Source: Peribacillus saganii
GTDB lineage: Bacteria > Bacillota > Bacilli > Bacillales > DSM-1321
Assembly: GCF_003429095.1 (NCBI RefSeq)
Contig: NZ_QVTE01000034.1
Location: 1 to 64,000 of the forward strand
DNA: 64,000 bases
Direction of reading: 5' to 3'
Notes under the pieces: generated by a model
Seen by the model: only the letters and a program-made list of their open reading frames with translations
Told to the model about the DNA's origin: nothing
Database searches by the model: none
Part shown: in pieces, positions 16,436 through 25,356 of the stretch
Layout: every line of letters starts with the position of its first letter
Numbering within the stretch: the stretch's first letter is position 1
Position numbers and translations under genes: made by a program

Positions 16436-17077
16436 ATGCTTCCAAGCTACCGGACCGTAAAAGGCTATGGCGAGCATGAGATTGTGATTCAGAAATCACG
16501 TTTTATTGCTTACGTTTCTCGTGCTGAAACGGAGGAAGAAGCCCAGGAATTTATTCAGATGATAAAGAAAAAAAATTGGAATGCGACACATAATTGTTCT
16601 GCCTATTTGATTGGCGAAAATGACCATATCCAAAAGGCCAATGATGATGGGGAACCGAGCGGAACGGCAGGTGTGCCGATTCTTGAGGTTCTTAAAAAGA
16701 AAGGCCTGAAAGACACAGTAGTTGTCATCACCCGTTATTTTGGCGGCATCAAACTGGGGGCAGGCGGTCTAATTCGTGCATATAGCAGCTCTACATCCGA
16801 AGGGATTAATGCAACCGGAATTGTAGAACGGAAGCTTATGCGAGTCATGCAAGCAAAGGTTGATTATACATGGCTTGGCAAGCTGGAGAACGAACTCCGG
16901 TCTTCTATTTATGCCTTGAAAGAAATTGAATATCTGGATAACGTCAGTCTCCATACCTTCGTTGAGGAAGGACAGAAACAGGCATTTACTGACTGGATGA
17001 TTGAAATGACGAACGGGCAAGCCGATATTAAAGAGGGTGAAATGCTGTATTTGGAAACAGATGTACAAGGTTCGTAG
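16436..17077 (+). CDS. yvyE: YigZ/IMPACT family protein YvyE
   Basis: This 213-residue cytoplasmic protein has the UPF0029/IMPACT N-terminal domain: 'KSRFIAYVSRAETEEEAQEFI', 'WNATHNCSAYLIG', 'DDGEPSGTAG.PIL' and 'VVVITRYFGGIKLGAGGLIRAYS'. A smaller C-terminal ferredoxin-like domain follows. Members are conserved and linked in other organisms to translation or amino-acid-starvation control, but the biochemical role is not settled. A GGAGGGT ribosome site precedes the ATG. In B. subtilis it also flanks degS, so the location is syntenic. Confidence 0.95.
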   Translation: MLPSYRTVKGYGEHEIVIQKSRFIAYVSRAETEEEAQEFIQMIKKKNWNATHNCSAYLIGENDHIQKANDDGEPSGTAGVPILEVLKKKGLKDTVVVITRYFGGIKLGAGGLIRAYSSSTSEGINATGIVERKLMRVMQAKVDYTWLGKLENELRSSIYALKEIEYLDNVSLHTFVEEGQKQAFTDWMIEMTNGQADIKEGEMLYLETDVQGS

Positions 17078-17256
17078 TTACTTATCCAAATACTGTTATC
17101 TGGAATAATAAAATTGTTCTTTTCATCTCTATATAATAAAATTTACGTTAGACTTCTAAATAAGTTGATAGTTTACCATTATTAAAACAGCATGTGATAG
17201 ATTTCACCACTACTTTTAAATGCGGATATTGCGCATTTACAATAAAGGAGTATTTT

Positions 17257-18273
17257 ATGGAACAAAAAACAAGAAGGGTATATAGGGTAAGAAAGAAAAA
17301 GAAGAGGCTGCGCAGATTCGTAGCATTTCTTTCCATTGTATTATTATTAGCCATAGGATTTGGCGGGTATATTTTTTATCAAACATATTCAGCGGCAAGT
17401 GATTCATTTAGCGCCCTAGATAGAGGAACAAAGTCTGACCTGCGGGAGGAAAAGGTTCATTTAAGCAAGAATCCAGTCTCCATCCTGTTTCTGGGAGTAG
17501 AGGATTACTCCACAAAAGGGGAAGCCGGGCGTACTGATTCCATCATCGTGGGTACTTTTAATCCAGATTTGAAAACGATGAAGCTGGTAAGCATTCCAAG
17601 GGATACACGGACTTATATTCCCGCAAAGGATAGAAAAGGCAAAATCAACGGAGCATATAATGAAGGAAAAGATTCAACTATTGATACAGTCGAACACCTG
17701 TTAGACATTCCAATCGATTATTATGCTACCGTTAACTTCGAAGGATTTAAGGAAATAGTTGATGAACTGGGCGGTGTTGAAGTCCAGGTTCCATTTGATT
17801 TCTGGGAGTACACTGATACTTTCCCTAGGGAAAAAATCTATTTTGAAGAAGGCCCTGCTACATTAGACGGAGAAGAAGCACTCGCTTATGCCAGAATGCG
17901 GAAGCGTGATGACAGAGGTGACTACGGCCGTAACGACAGGCAAAAAGAAATTATTAAAGCTTCAATTGATTCTATGGTAAAACCAGCAAACTTGTTAAAA
18001 ATCGATGATATTGCAAAGCACGTCGGGGATAATGTGGAAACAAATATTAAAATGAGCGAAGGAATTGCCTTTTTAAATAAATATAAAACCTTCAACTCAG
18101 ATGATATTGAAACATTGACACTCGAAGGCGGCGAGGACAGAATAGGCGGCGCATTTTACTTCATTCCATCCGATGAAAGCTTGCAAAATGTACAAAACGA
18201 GCTGAAAAAACATCTCGACATGCCTGTTGAAGAAGATGAAACCGAAGAATCTGATTCACAGAACGAACAGTAA
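17257..18273 (+). CDS. LytR-CpsA-Psr (LCP) family wall-polymer ligase, first copy
   Basis: This 338-residue protein has a very basic cytoplasmic N-terminus, one transmembrane helix (about residues 22-45) and an extracellular LCP domain. Diagnostic elements are 'SILFLGVED', 'GRTDSIIVGTFNP', 'LVSIPRDTRTYIP', 'KINGAYNEG' and 'EEALAYARMRKRDDRGDYGRNDRQKEII', which carry the Arg/Asp residues that bind the pyrophosphate-lipid substrate in LCP enzymes. These enzymes transfer teichoic acid or secondary wall polysaccharide from lipid carrier to peptidoglycan. The start at 17257 has AAAGGAG six bases upstream; an open frame from 17194 is longer but lacks a ribosome site. A second LCP gene follows after a terminator. 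Confidence 0.93.
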   Translation: MEQKTRRVYRVRKKKKRLRRFVAFLSIVLLLAIGFGGYIFYQTYSAASDSFSALDRGTKSDLREEKVHLSKNPVSILFLGVEDYSTKGEAGRTDSIIVGTFNPDLKTMKLVSIPRDTRTYIPAKDRKGKINGAYNEGKDSTIDTVEHLLDIPIDYYATVNFEGFKEIVDELGGVEVQVPFDFWEYTDTFPREKIYFEEGPATLDGEEALAYARMRKRDDRGDYGRNDRQKEIIKASIDSMVKPANLLKIDDIAKHVGDNVETNIKMSEGIAFLNKYKTFNSDDIETLTLEGGEDRIGGAFYFIPSDESLQNVQNELKKHLDMPVEEDETEESDSQNEQ

Positions 18274-18275
18274 TA

Positions 18276-18324
18276 AAAAAGAGGGTAACCCCAAAAGTTT
18301 GCTTTGGGATTACCCTCTTTTTTA
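18276..18324 (+). terminator. Terminator of the first LCP gene
   Basis: AAAAAAGAGGGTAA and TTACCCTCTTTTTT flank an inner stem CCCCAAA/TTTGGG, immediately after the stop codon. Strong and symmetric, so it would work on both strands. Confidence 0.9.
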
Positions 18325-18577
18325 TGAAGGTTGTGTTAAACTGCCTGTGGATTTCCACCCCAGTACTCGCTTTCCGCGGGCGGCCAACTCCAAAAAAATG
18401 TAGTGAGAAGATTAGTATTAATAAAAAAATTCTAATTTACGAGCTTGATAAATAAATGTACAATATAGCTTGTGTGATTTGTAAACTTTACCTATTTTTA
18501 ATTCTTATAATTTATGCTGATTGGACTAAAATCAGATACTTCCCTATACACCAAGAAAAAATAAAAGGGGAAACTTT

Positions 18578-19618
18578 ATGTATGATTCACGACGATCTAA
18601 CAGAGTGATAAAAAAGAAGAAAAAGAAGAGTAAGTTAGCTTTTTTCCTGTTAACGCCACTATTGCTGCTTGCATTGTTTGTAACCGTTTATGGAACTTTT
18701 CTGTATAACAAGGCAGAGAATGTTGTTGCCGATTCATATGAAGAAATGGATACAGACATTGGCTCCTCCGAAAAACCTAAGGAAGCAGTTGTCAAACCAG
18801 ACGTAAATAACACTTCTATCCTGTTCATCGGAGTTGACGATAGCAATTCCCGGAGCTTTGAAGAAGGAACCCGTTCTGACGCACTTATGCTGGCCACGTT
18901 TAATGAAGAAGAAAAATCTGTAAAGCTTTTAAGCATCCCACGCGATTCTTATGTACATGTTCCCGGCAATGACACTTACACAAAAATTAATCATGCTTAT
19001 GCTATTGGCGGGCCGAGCGAGACCGTTAAAACGGTGGAGGAGCTTCTTGACATACCAGTCAATTATTATGTAAGGATGAACTTTTATGCCTTTATTGATG
19101 TAGTTGATGCCTTAAATGGTGTGGAAGTGGATGTTCCCTACTTGATAAGGGAAAAAGATACGGAGGATAATCGGAATGCAATCCGCCTTGAGCCCGGCAG
19201 ACAGCTGTTGAACGGTGAGGAAGCCCTGGCCTTTGCAAGGACTAGAAAAAAGGACAATGATCTAGAACGCGGCAAACGCCAGCAGGAAGTTATCCAGGCA
19301 ATTATGAGTAAAGCTACCTCCGTAACATCCATTTCAAAATATACCGATGTAATGGAAGCAGTTGGTGATAATATGAAAACCAATATGACCTTTTCAGTGA
19401 TGAAGGATTATGTCGCATACACAATGGCTGGTACTGCTCAAAACATTGAAAACCTGCAGCTTGCAGGTCAAGATTCACGAATAGATGGTGTTTATTATTA
19501 CGAGCTGGATGAAGAAAAACTGGAAGAGACTCAATTGATACTAAAACAACATTTAGACCTAGACAGTTCTACCGATTTGGCACAAGAAGAACCCACCTCA
19601 TTAGAACAGCAACAGTAA
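18578..19618 (+). CDS. LytR-CpsA-Psr (LCP) family wall-polymer ligase, second copy
   Basis: This 346-residue paralogue of the preceding gene has a lysine-rich N-terminus, one membrane helix (about residues 20-43) and the LCP domain with 'SILFIGVDD', 'RSDALMLATFN', 'LLSIPRDSYVHVP', 'KINHAYAIGG' and 'EEALAFARTRKKDNDLERGKRQQEVI'. It resembles TagU/LytR proteins. Two LCP enzymes next to tagO suggest redundant or polymer-specific attachment, for example teichoic acid versus the S-layer-binding polysaccharide. The gene has its own ribosome site (AAAGGGGA) and terminator, so it is expressed separately from the first copy. Confidence 0.93.
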   Translation: MYDSRRSNRVIKKKKKKSKLAFFLLTPLLLLALFVTVYGTFLYNKAENVVADSYEEMDTDIGSSEKPKEAVVKPDVNNTSILFIGVDDSNSRSFEEGTRSDALMLATFNEEEKSVKLLSIPRDSYVHVPGNDTYTKINHAYAIGGPSETVKTVEELLDIPVNYYVRMNFYAFIDVVDALNGVEVDVPYLIREKDTEDNRNAIRLEPGRQLLNGEEALAFARTRKKDNDLERGKRQQEVIQAIMSKATSVTSISKYTDVMEAVGDNMKTNMTFSVMKDYVAYTMAGTAQNIENLQLAGQDSRIDGVYYYELDEEKLEETQLILKQHLDLDSSTDLAQEEPTSLEQQQ

Positions 19619-19647
19619 CTAAATTCAATTCACCAATCCAAGCATTC

Positions 19648-19690
19648 TGCCCTTTTAAGGAATTAACAGTTCCTGAAGGGCATTTTTTTG
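19648..19690 (+). terminator. Terminator of the second LCP gene
   Basis: TGCCCTTTTAAGGAA pairs imperfectly with TTCCTGAAGGGCA and is followed by seven T residues, 30 bases after the stop codon. Confidence 0.9.
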
Positions 19691-19755
19691 TTTTAATTTT
19701 TTTGCAATGATCAAAACCAATTTACGGATCGGCTTTCTTCGGTAGATGTAAATTG

Positions 19756-20265
19756 CGGGCTGGAGTTCCGCCAAACTAACGGAATCCAAAAACATATTAA
19801 TTCGGGATGACTAATAATGTTTTACTTACCGATATGCTTGAAAAATATAATTCGCGGGCGCTAATCATGTATTTACTTACCGATTTCATTAGGAACACGT
19901 AATTTTCGGGCACTAAATATTATTTTACTTACCGACATTTACAGAAAAAGCTTATCCCGGGCATTAATTTTTGATTTACTTACCGATCTCAAGCCAATAA
20001 GCAATTTACGGGCACTAATTAACGATTTACTTACCCGCATTTACAAAAAAGGCTAATCCCGGGCATTAAATTTTGATTTGCTTACCGATCTCAAGCCAAT
20101 AAGCAATTTACGGGCACTAAATATTATTTTACTTACCGATATTTACAAAAAAGGCTAATTCCGGGCATTAAATTTTGATTTGCTTACCGAAATCAAGTGA
20201 AAAATTTTATTCCGAGCACAAATCTTATTATTTACTGGCATTGTAAAAATATGTACATTACAGGA
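19756..20265. repeat. 51-bp degenerate tandem repeat array
   Basis: The CGGGC-type mark recurs at 19756, 19803, 19855, 19907, 19958, 20009, 20060, 20111, 20162 and 20213, so the period settles to exactly 51 bases over the last seven units. Each unit contains TTTACTTACCGAT and a second half ending in CGGGCACTAA or CGGGCATTAA. Alternate units are more alike, implying 102-base higher-order duplication. The first three units are more diverged. The array fills most of the gap between the convergent second LCP gene and tagO, and no gene was found in it. Confidence 0.85.
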
Positions 20266-20495
20266 TAGAAAAAATGAGTAATTAACTATGATTTCCCAAC
20301 CTCGTGCTTTTAAACGAACTTCCCTACTTCAAAAATTCCCCTAATAGCAAACCAAAGTCTCTCTGGATAATGCGGAGGAAAGTACAAAGCTGCACAGCTT
20401 GTCATGATCAGATCTAGTCATTAAAGCTGAATTTCTTCTAATAGAAACCGCAGCTAGCATCTATGCAATTTTACCCCTTTCTCGTGTTTAAACCA

Positions 20496-20528
20496 AAAGA
20501 ATCCCCATCAAGAAATATGATGGGGATT
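20496..20528 (-). terminator. Terminator of tagO
   Basis: On the minus strand AATCCCCATCA, a short loop and TGATGGGGATT are followed by CTTTTGG, within 10 bases of the tagO stop codon. Confidence 0.8.
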
Positions 20529-20534
20529 GACGTT

Positions 20535-21584
20535 TTAGTTATTCTCATTTTTACCGCTTAACAGCCTTAGGAGTGGTTGATATTCCTTACCGACAAGGCC
20601 GATTTTTTCTACTGTTACTTCAATAATTAACACCAATACACCAATTATGATCATGGCGCCCCAGATGGTTGCCATGGAGAATATCACAGCTGCTACACCA
20701 AACAACGCGGCAATTGCATAAATCAGCAATACGGTTTGTCTGTGGGAGAACCCAACACGTAACAAGCAGTGATGCAAGTGCGATTTATCAGGAGCACCTA
20801 ATGGTTTTTTATGAACAATTCGACGAATGATCGCAAAGAATGTATCAGAGATTGGAACTCCGAGGATAATAACTGGTACAATCAGCGAGATCATCGTTGT
20901 ACTTTTAAAGCCAAGCAGTGATAACACTGCAATAATATATCCGAGGAATAACGCTCCGGTATCACCCATAAAGATTTTCGCGGGATGGAAGTTATAAACA
21001 AGGAACCCTAATGTGCTTCCAAGCACAATTAATGCAACACTTAAAACGAATATATCCCCTTTTAGGAACGCCATTGCGGAAATGGTAATCAGCGCGATAG
21101 ATGAAACGCCGGCAGCCAGACCGTCCAATCCATCAATTAGGTTAATTGCGTTCGTAACCCCTACGATCCAAATAATGGTCAGCGGTATGCTGAAAATCCC
21201 AAAATGGATCTGCCCGTCAAACGGAAGGTTGATGTAGTCAACCTGGACTCCGCCAGCAACAACTACTACCAATGCAGCTGCAACCTGTCCCAGAAGCTTA
21301 ATTTTTGCAGAGAGCTCGAATAGGTCATCCAACACTCCTGTAACAATTATGATAACACTTCCGATTATGATGGGAATGGCACTTGCATTATACGGGTTCA
21401 GAATAAGAAGCCCGATGATAAAGCTGATATATATGGCAAGTCCGCCAAGTCTCGGCATGATTTTTTGATGCACCTTGCGATGGTTCGGCTTATCAGTTGC
21501 CCCGATTTTAATGGCGAATTTTTTTACGATTGGTGTAATAATTATTGATGCGATAAAACATATTAACAAGGTAAGGTAAACCAT
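20535..21584 (-). CDS. tagO: Undecaprenyl-phosphate GlcNAc-1-phosphate transferase TagO
   Basis: This 349-residue polytopic membrane enzyme of the WecA/MraY family has about ten transmembrane helices. Family motifs are 'DKPNHRKVHQKIMPRLGG' after the first helix, 'NAINLIDGLDGLAAG' (catalytic Asp pair), 'FHPAKIFMGDTGALFLG' and the cytoplasmic 'RRIVHKKPLGAPDKSHLHH'. It transfers GlcNAc-1-P to undecaprenyl phosphate, the first step of wall teichoic acid synthesis and, in S-layer bacilli, of secondary wall polysaccharide. The start at 21584 has AGGAGGT upstream; the longer frame to 21608 covers that ribosome site. Its neighbours, LCP ligases and SecA2/SlaP, fit a surface-polymer role. Confidence 0.95.
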   Translation of the reverse strand: MVYLTLLICFIASIIITPIVKKFAIKIGATDKPNHRKVHQKIMPRLGGLAIYISFIIGLLILNPYNASAIPIIIGSVIIIVTGVLDDLFELSAKIKLLGQVAAALVVVVAGGVQVDYINLPFDGQIHFGIFSIPLTIIWIVGVTNAINLIDGLDGLAAGVSSIALITISAMAFLKGDIFVLSVALIVLGSTLGFLVYNFHPAKIFMGDTGALFLGYIIAVLSLLGFKSTTMISLIVPVIILGVPISDTFFAIIRRIVHKKPLGAPDKSHLHHCLLRVGFSHRQTVLLIYAIAALFGVAAVIFSMATIWGAMIIIGVLVLIIEVTVEKIGLVGKEYQPLLRLLSGKNENN

Positions 21585-22013
21585 GAAGTACCTCCTAAGA
21601 ATTATCATAACCAGATTTCATACAGAGTAGTTAGGTAAAACAATTCAAGCACCCCAGTTTCTGGGGCCATCCCTAGGGACATAATCCGTGGCAGTTATCA
21701 TCAAAGTTCTTTTTACCGTGTTTAAACTGACCGCACTGAAAAAATGGCAGCCCACATTTTCGTATCATTCTAGCTTATTTTACTTAAAACCTCACATTCT
21801 TTCAAACTATTTTTTACTAATTTCGTCAAAATTATATTACCCACTTACCTAGAACTAGTAACACACAAAATATACCCACTATGTAAGACATCTTAACCCA
21901 TATTAATGTTACATATTTTTCTAGTTCTCCAAAGTATAGTAAATAAACACGAGTTTTGGTAAGATATTATAATGATAGAAATAATGCGAAAGCCATTAAG
22001 GAGCGTTTAATTC
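21585..22013. other. Divergent gap between tagO and secA2
   Basis: This 429-base AT-rich gap has no supportable gene. A TATAAT at 21968-21973, with a weak TAAACA 18 bases upstream, is a plausible secA2 promoter. A small CCCCAGTTTCTGGGG stem lies near 21652. Confidence 0.45.
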
Positions 22014-24371
22014 ATGTTTTCGTTTCTCAAAAATACCTTTGGAGACAGCAATCAGAAAAGGCTAAAAAAGTATTACAAAGATGTAGAAGCAATCAACTCA
22101 CTCGAGTCTAAATATGAAAAATATACGGATGACCAGATTAAGAATATGACCGTCTCCTTTAAGGAAGAACTAAACAATGGAAAAACTGTTCAGGATATCC
22201 GCAACGATGCTTTCGCTGTTGTTCGCGAGGCTTCCAAGCGCGTGCTGGGCATGAGGCATTTTGATGTTCAATTAATTGGCGGCCTTGTTTTATCTGAAGG
22301 AAATATTTCAGAAATGGCGACCGGGGAAGGAAAGACCCTTGTGGCCTCTTTGCCGAGCTATTTAAGGGCCCTTGAGGGTAAGGGCGTTCACGTTATTACG
22401 GTCAACGACTATCTGGCGAACAGAGACCGAAACATCATCGGCCAAATTCATGAATTTCTGGGTTTAACCGTTGGGTTGAATCTGCCGCTCATGCAAGCAG
22501 ATGAAAAGAGATCTGCCTACCAAGCCGACATCACATACGGTGTAGGCACAGAATTTGGTTTTGATCATTTGCGAGACAATATGGCAAGAAGCAATGAAGA
22601 CAAGGTACAAAGACCGTACCATTTTGCCATTATTGATGAAGTCGACAGCGTATTAATTGATGAAGCTAAAACACCGCTCATTATTGCTGGCAAAATGCAG
22701 TCCAGTGCCGATTTACATTATATTGCAGCCCGCCTTGCTAAACGATTTAAAAAAGATACGGATTATTCTTTCGATGATGAAACAAAGGCTACAAGCCTTA
22801 CCGACGAAGGAATTGAAAAAGTTGAAAAAGCGTTTGGTGTTGGAAACCTCTATGAGCTGGAACACCAGACATTATACCATTATGTGATTCAGGCTGTACG
22901 TGCCCATGTCATGTTTGAACGCGATGTTGATTATATCGTAAAAGATGGCAAAATTATGCTAGTTGATATGTTCACAGGAAGAATTATGGAAGGACGTACA
23001 CTGAGTGATGGTCTTCATCAGGCTATTGAAGCAAAAGAAGGCTTAGAAATCACAGATGAAAATAAAACTCAAGCCTCTATCACTATCCAAAACTACTTCA
23101 GAATGTATCCAACACTTTCGGGTATGACTGGAACAGCCAAGACCGAGGAAAAAGAATTTCAGCAGGTATACGGAATGGATGTTATCCAGATACCGACTAA
23201 CAAAGAAAAAATTAGAGTGGATATGCCTGATCTGGTTTTCAAATCAGTAAGTGATAAATACTCTGCAGTAGCGGAAGAAGTTGCAAAGAGACACTCTACC
23301 GGACAGCCTGTACTGGTTGGAACTACATCGATTTTGCAATCTGAAAAAGTTGCAGAATACCTTGATGAAAAAAACCTATCCTATGAAATTCTAAATGCTA
23401 AAAGCGTTGAACAGGAAGTGGAGCTCATCTCCATTGCTGGCCAGCGAGGCCAGATTACCATTGCGACAAATATGGCTGGACGAGGAACGGATATTTTACT
23501 GGGAGAAGGCGTTGCTGAACTTGGCGGCCTTCATGTTATTGGTACCGAAAAGCATGAAAGCAGGCGGGTTGATAACCAGCTTCGCGGACGCTCCGGACGC
23601 CAGGGCGATCCGGGATCTTCCCAGTTCTTTATCTCGCTGGAAGACGATATGTTCCGCCGATTTGCCAAGGATGATCTAGAGAAATTAAACAAAAAGCTGC
23701 AATATGCGGAAAACGGACTTATAAAATACAGCAAAGTAGATGAGTTTGTTGATAGAGTTCAGAGGATTGTTGAGGGTGCCAATTATTCCATGCGTGAATT
23801 TAGCCTGAAGCTGGATGATGTAATCAATGAACAGCGTGGAATTATTTATAAGCTGCGGAATAACGTCTTATCTGAGAATGATGTGCTTACACTAGCCATG
23901 CCGATGATTTCTTCCTCAATGGATGAGGCCATCTATAATGCATGTCCGGAAGAAAAGGATCCTGAAGAATGGACAATTGATCGGCTTAAATCCCAGCTGG
24001 ATGATCTAATGCCGGGCCACACAGCTGCAATTTCAAACGATATAGAAAACGTGAAAGCCGTTGAAAATGCAGTTCGTCCAATTTTGAAAAATTATCTTGC
24101 AGACTTAGAACAGCTTATCGATAATGCTGAATTGCAAAAATCACTGAAGTATTTAATGGCAGCTGTGATAGACAAACACTGGGTACTTCACCTCGAAAAT
24201 ATGACGCGGCTTAAAGAAGGAATCGGCTTAAGGCACTACCAGCAGGAAGATCCAATGCGTCTATATCAAAGAGAAGGCCTGGAGCTGTTTACCATTGCAT
24301 TCAGAAAAATAGAAAAAGATATCGCGCTGCAAACGGCCCGGCTGGTAAGAGCGCATACAAACGGTATGTAA
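22014..24371 (+). CDS. secA2: Accessory Sec translocase ATPase SecA2 (S-layer type)
   Basis: This 785-residue SecA paralogue has Walker A 'MATGEGKT' (about 101-108), the DEVD box 'IIDEVDSVLIDEAKTP' (about 206-222), the preprotein cross-linking region, and 'TIATNMAGRGTDI' and 'QLRGRSGRQGDPGSSQF' in the second nucleotide-binding fold. It ends soon after the helical wing and lacks the C-terminal zinc-binding CXCX8CH tail of housekeeping SecA1. SecA2 of the B. anthracis type exports S-layer proteins. It is followed 16 bases later by slaP, the cognate S-layer export factor, so the two form an operon. An AAGGAGCG ribosome site precedes the ATG. Confidence 0.95.
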   Translation: MFSFLKNTFGDSNQKRLKKYYKDVEAINSLESKYEKYTDDQIKNMTVSFKEELNNGKTVQDIRNDAFAVVREASKRVLGMRHFDVQLIGGLVLSEGNISEMATGEGKTLVASLPSYLRALEGKGVHVITVNDYLANRDRNIIGQIHEFLGLTVGLNLPLMQADEKRSAYQADITYGVGTEFGFDHLRDNMARSNEDKVQRPYHFAIIDEVDSVLIDEAKTPLIIAGKMQSSADLHYIAARLAKRFKKDTDYSFDDETKATSLTDEGIEKVEKAFGVGNLYELEHQTLYHYVIQAVRAHVMFERDVDYIVKDGKIMLVDMFTGRIMEGRTLSDGLHQAIEAKEGLEITDENKTQASITIQNYFRMYPTLSGMTGTAKTEEKEFQQVYGMDVIQIPTNKEKIRVDMPDLVFKSVSDKYSAVAEEVAKRHSTGQPVLVGTTSILQSEKVAEYLDEKNLSYEILNAKSVEQEVELISIAGQRGQITIATNMAGRGTDILLGEGVAELGGLHVIGTEKHESRRVDNQLRGRSGRQGDPGSSQFFISLEDDMFRRFAKDDLEKLNKKLQYAENGLIKYSKVDEFVDRVQRIVEGANYSMREFSLKLDDVINEQRGIIYKLRNNVLSENDVLTLAMPMISSSMDEAIYNACPEEKDPEEWTIDRLKSQLDDLMPGHTAAISNDIENVKAVENAVRPILKNYLADLEQLIDNAELQKSLKYLMAAVIDKHWVLHLENMTRLKEGIGLRHYQQEDPMRLYQREGLELFTIAFRKIEKDIALQTARLVRAHTNGM

Positions 24372-24387
24372 CGAAAGGAGACTGACC

Positions 24388-25275
24388 ATGCTTTCCATAT
24401 TTCGCAGAAAGAATAAAGATAAATTAAAAAAAGAAGGAAACGACAGTACCATCTCCTCGGAAGAGCTTTTAAATGAATCGGAAGAATCTAAGGATGAGGA
24501 TATAGATACTGAACTGTCACTGCATCCAGACTGGGATATTCCAAGTGAACAGCAGTATGTGTACCGATTTTTAAATAACGAACTGGAACCATTAAAACCA
24601 AATCAAATTTCCCTTTCAGGCATTGAACTGCGCCCGGAAAACAATGGTGTTGCAGTCATTGCCTTTGTAAGGAACAGCTTAAACAAACCAATTAAAATGG
24701 ATGACGTTAAGCTACTGCTCTTGGATTCAAATCAAACACCAATCGCCAGACACACTTTTAACTTCGCAGAGCTGGGAGAAATTCCAGCTAAAAGCAGCCG
24801 GCCATGGATGTTTGTTTTCCCTTCTGAAACACTGTTAACTACAGATATCACCACTAAAGACTGGACGCTGGCTTTTGAGATAAAGCCAAAGCACCGGCTG
24901 GAGCTGGATGAGTCTTGGCAAAATAGTCTTGAACAAGAAGATAAAACAAAGCTCGAACAGCTTGTTAATGGCCTGGAGCCTCCTAAAGAAGGCGAAGTTA
25001 ACTTCATGGGGCTGCGTGCTGTTGTAGCGGAGACCGGTGACCTTCATGTGACCGTACTTATCAGAAATGGCAGCGACAAGAACATTCAAATCCAACAGCT
25101 GCCCTTGGAAGTGTTCGATGCGACTGACAAGTTAATTGCCAAAGGCGGCTTTACGTTAGACAACTTTGAAGTCAAAGCTCACACTACCAAACCATGGACG
25201 TTTATTTTCCCTAAAAGTCTGGTTCTGGAAGAGACGATTGATTTATCAAAGTGGAAAGTTGCGCCTGTACAGTAA
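24388..25275 (+). CDS. slaP: Accessory Sec system S-layer assembly protein SlaP
   Basis: This 295-residue protein has no signal peptide. After a charged, low-complexity N-terminus (residues 1-55) it has two tandem homologous beta-rich domains, about residues 60-160 and 190-290. Each has an '.L.P....I...G...........V..FVRN/LIRN' strand and ends in 'KPWTF.FP' or 'RPWMFVFP'. This duplicated SLAP domain is characteristic of the protein encoded beside S-layer SecA2 and required for efficient S-layer secretion in B. anthracis. AAAGGAG precedes the start and secA2 lies 16 bases upstream. Confidence 0.93.
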   Translation: MLSIFRRKNKDKLKKEGNDSTISSEELLNESEESKDEDIDTELSLHPDWDIPSEQQYVYRFLNNELEPLKPNQISLSGIELRPENNGVAVIAFVRNSLNKPIKMDDVKLLLLDSNQTPIARHTFNFAELGEIPAKSSRPWMFVFPSETLLTTDITTKDWTLAFEIKPKHRLELDESWQNSLEQEDKTKLEQLVNGLEPPKEGEVNFMGLRAVVAETGDLHVTVLIRNGSDKNIQIQQLPLEVFDATDKLIAKGGFTLDNFEVKAHTTKPWTFIFPKSLVLEETIDLSKWKVAPVQ

Positions 25276-25285
25276 AAATAATCAG

Positions 25286-25320
25286 TAAAAAGCCCTGATC
25301 CGCTTGGATAAGGGCTTTTC
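25286..25320 (+). terminator. Bidirectional terminator between slaP and the glycosidase gene
   Basis: AAAAAGCCCTGATCC and GGATAAGGGCTTTT form a hairpin with A and T tracts on both sides, between the ends of two convergent genes. Confidence 0.88.
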
Positions 25321-25356
25321 ACTTTGATAAACGCTGAATTTCGTATTTAGCAAATG

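Noticed and set aside
19756-20265. CRISPR array
   Set aside because: Units abut with no unique spacers, are degenerate along their whole 51 bases, and there is no cas gene in the window. The 20-bp arrays at 35 kb fail for the same reason.
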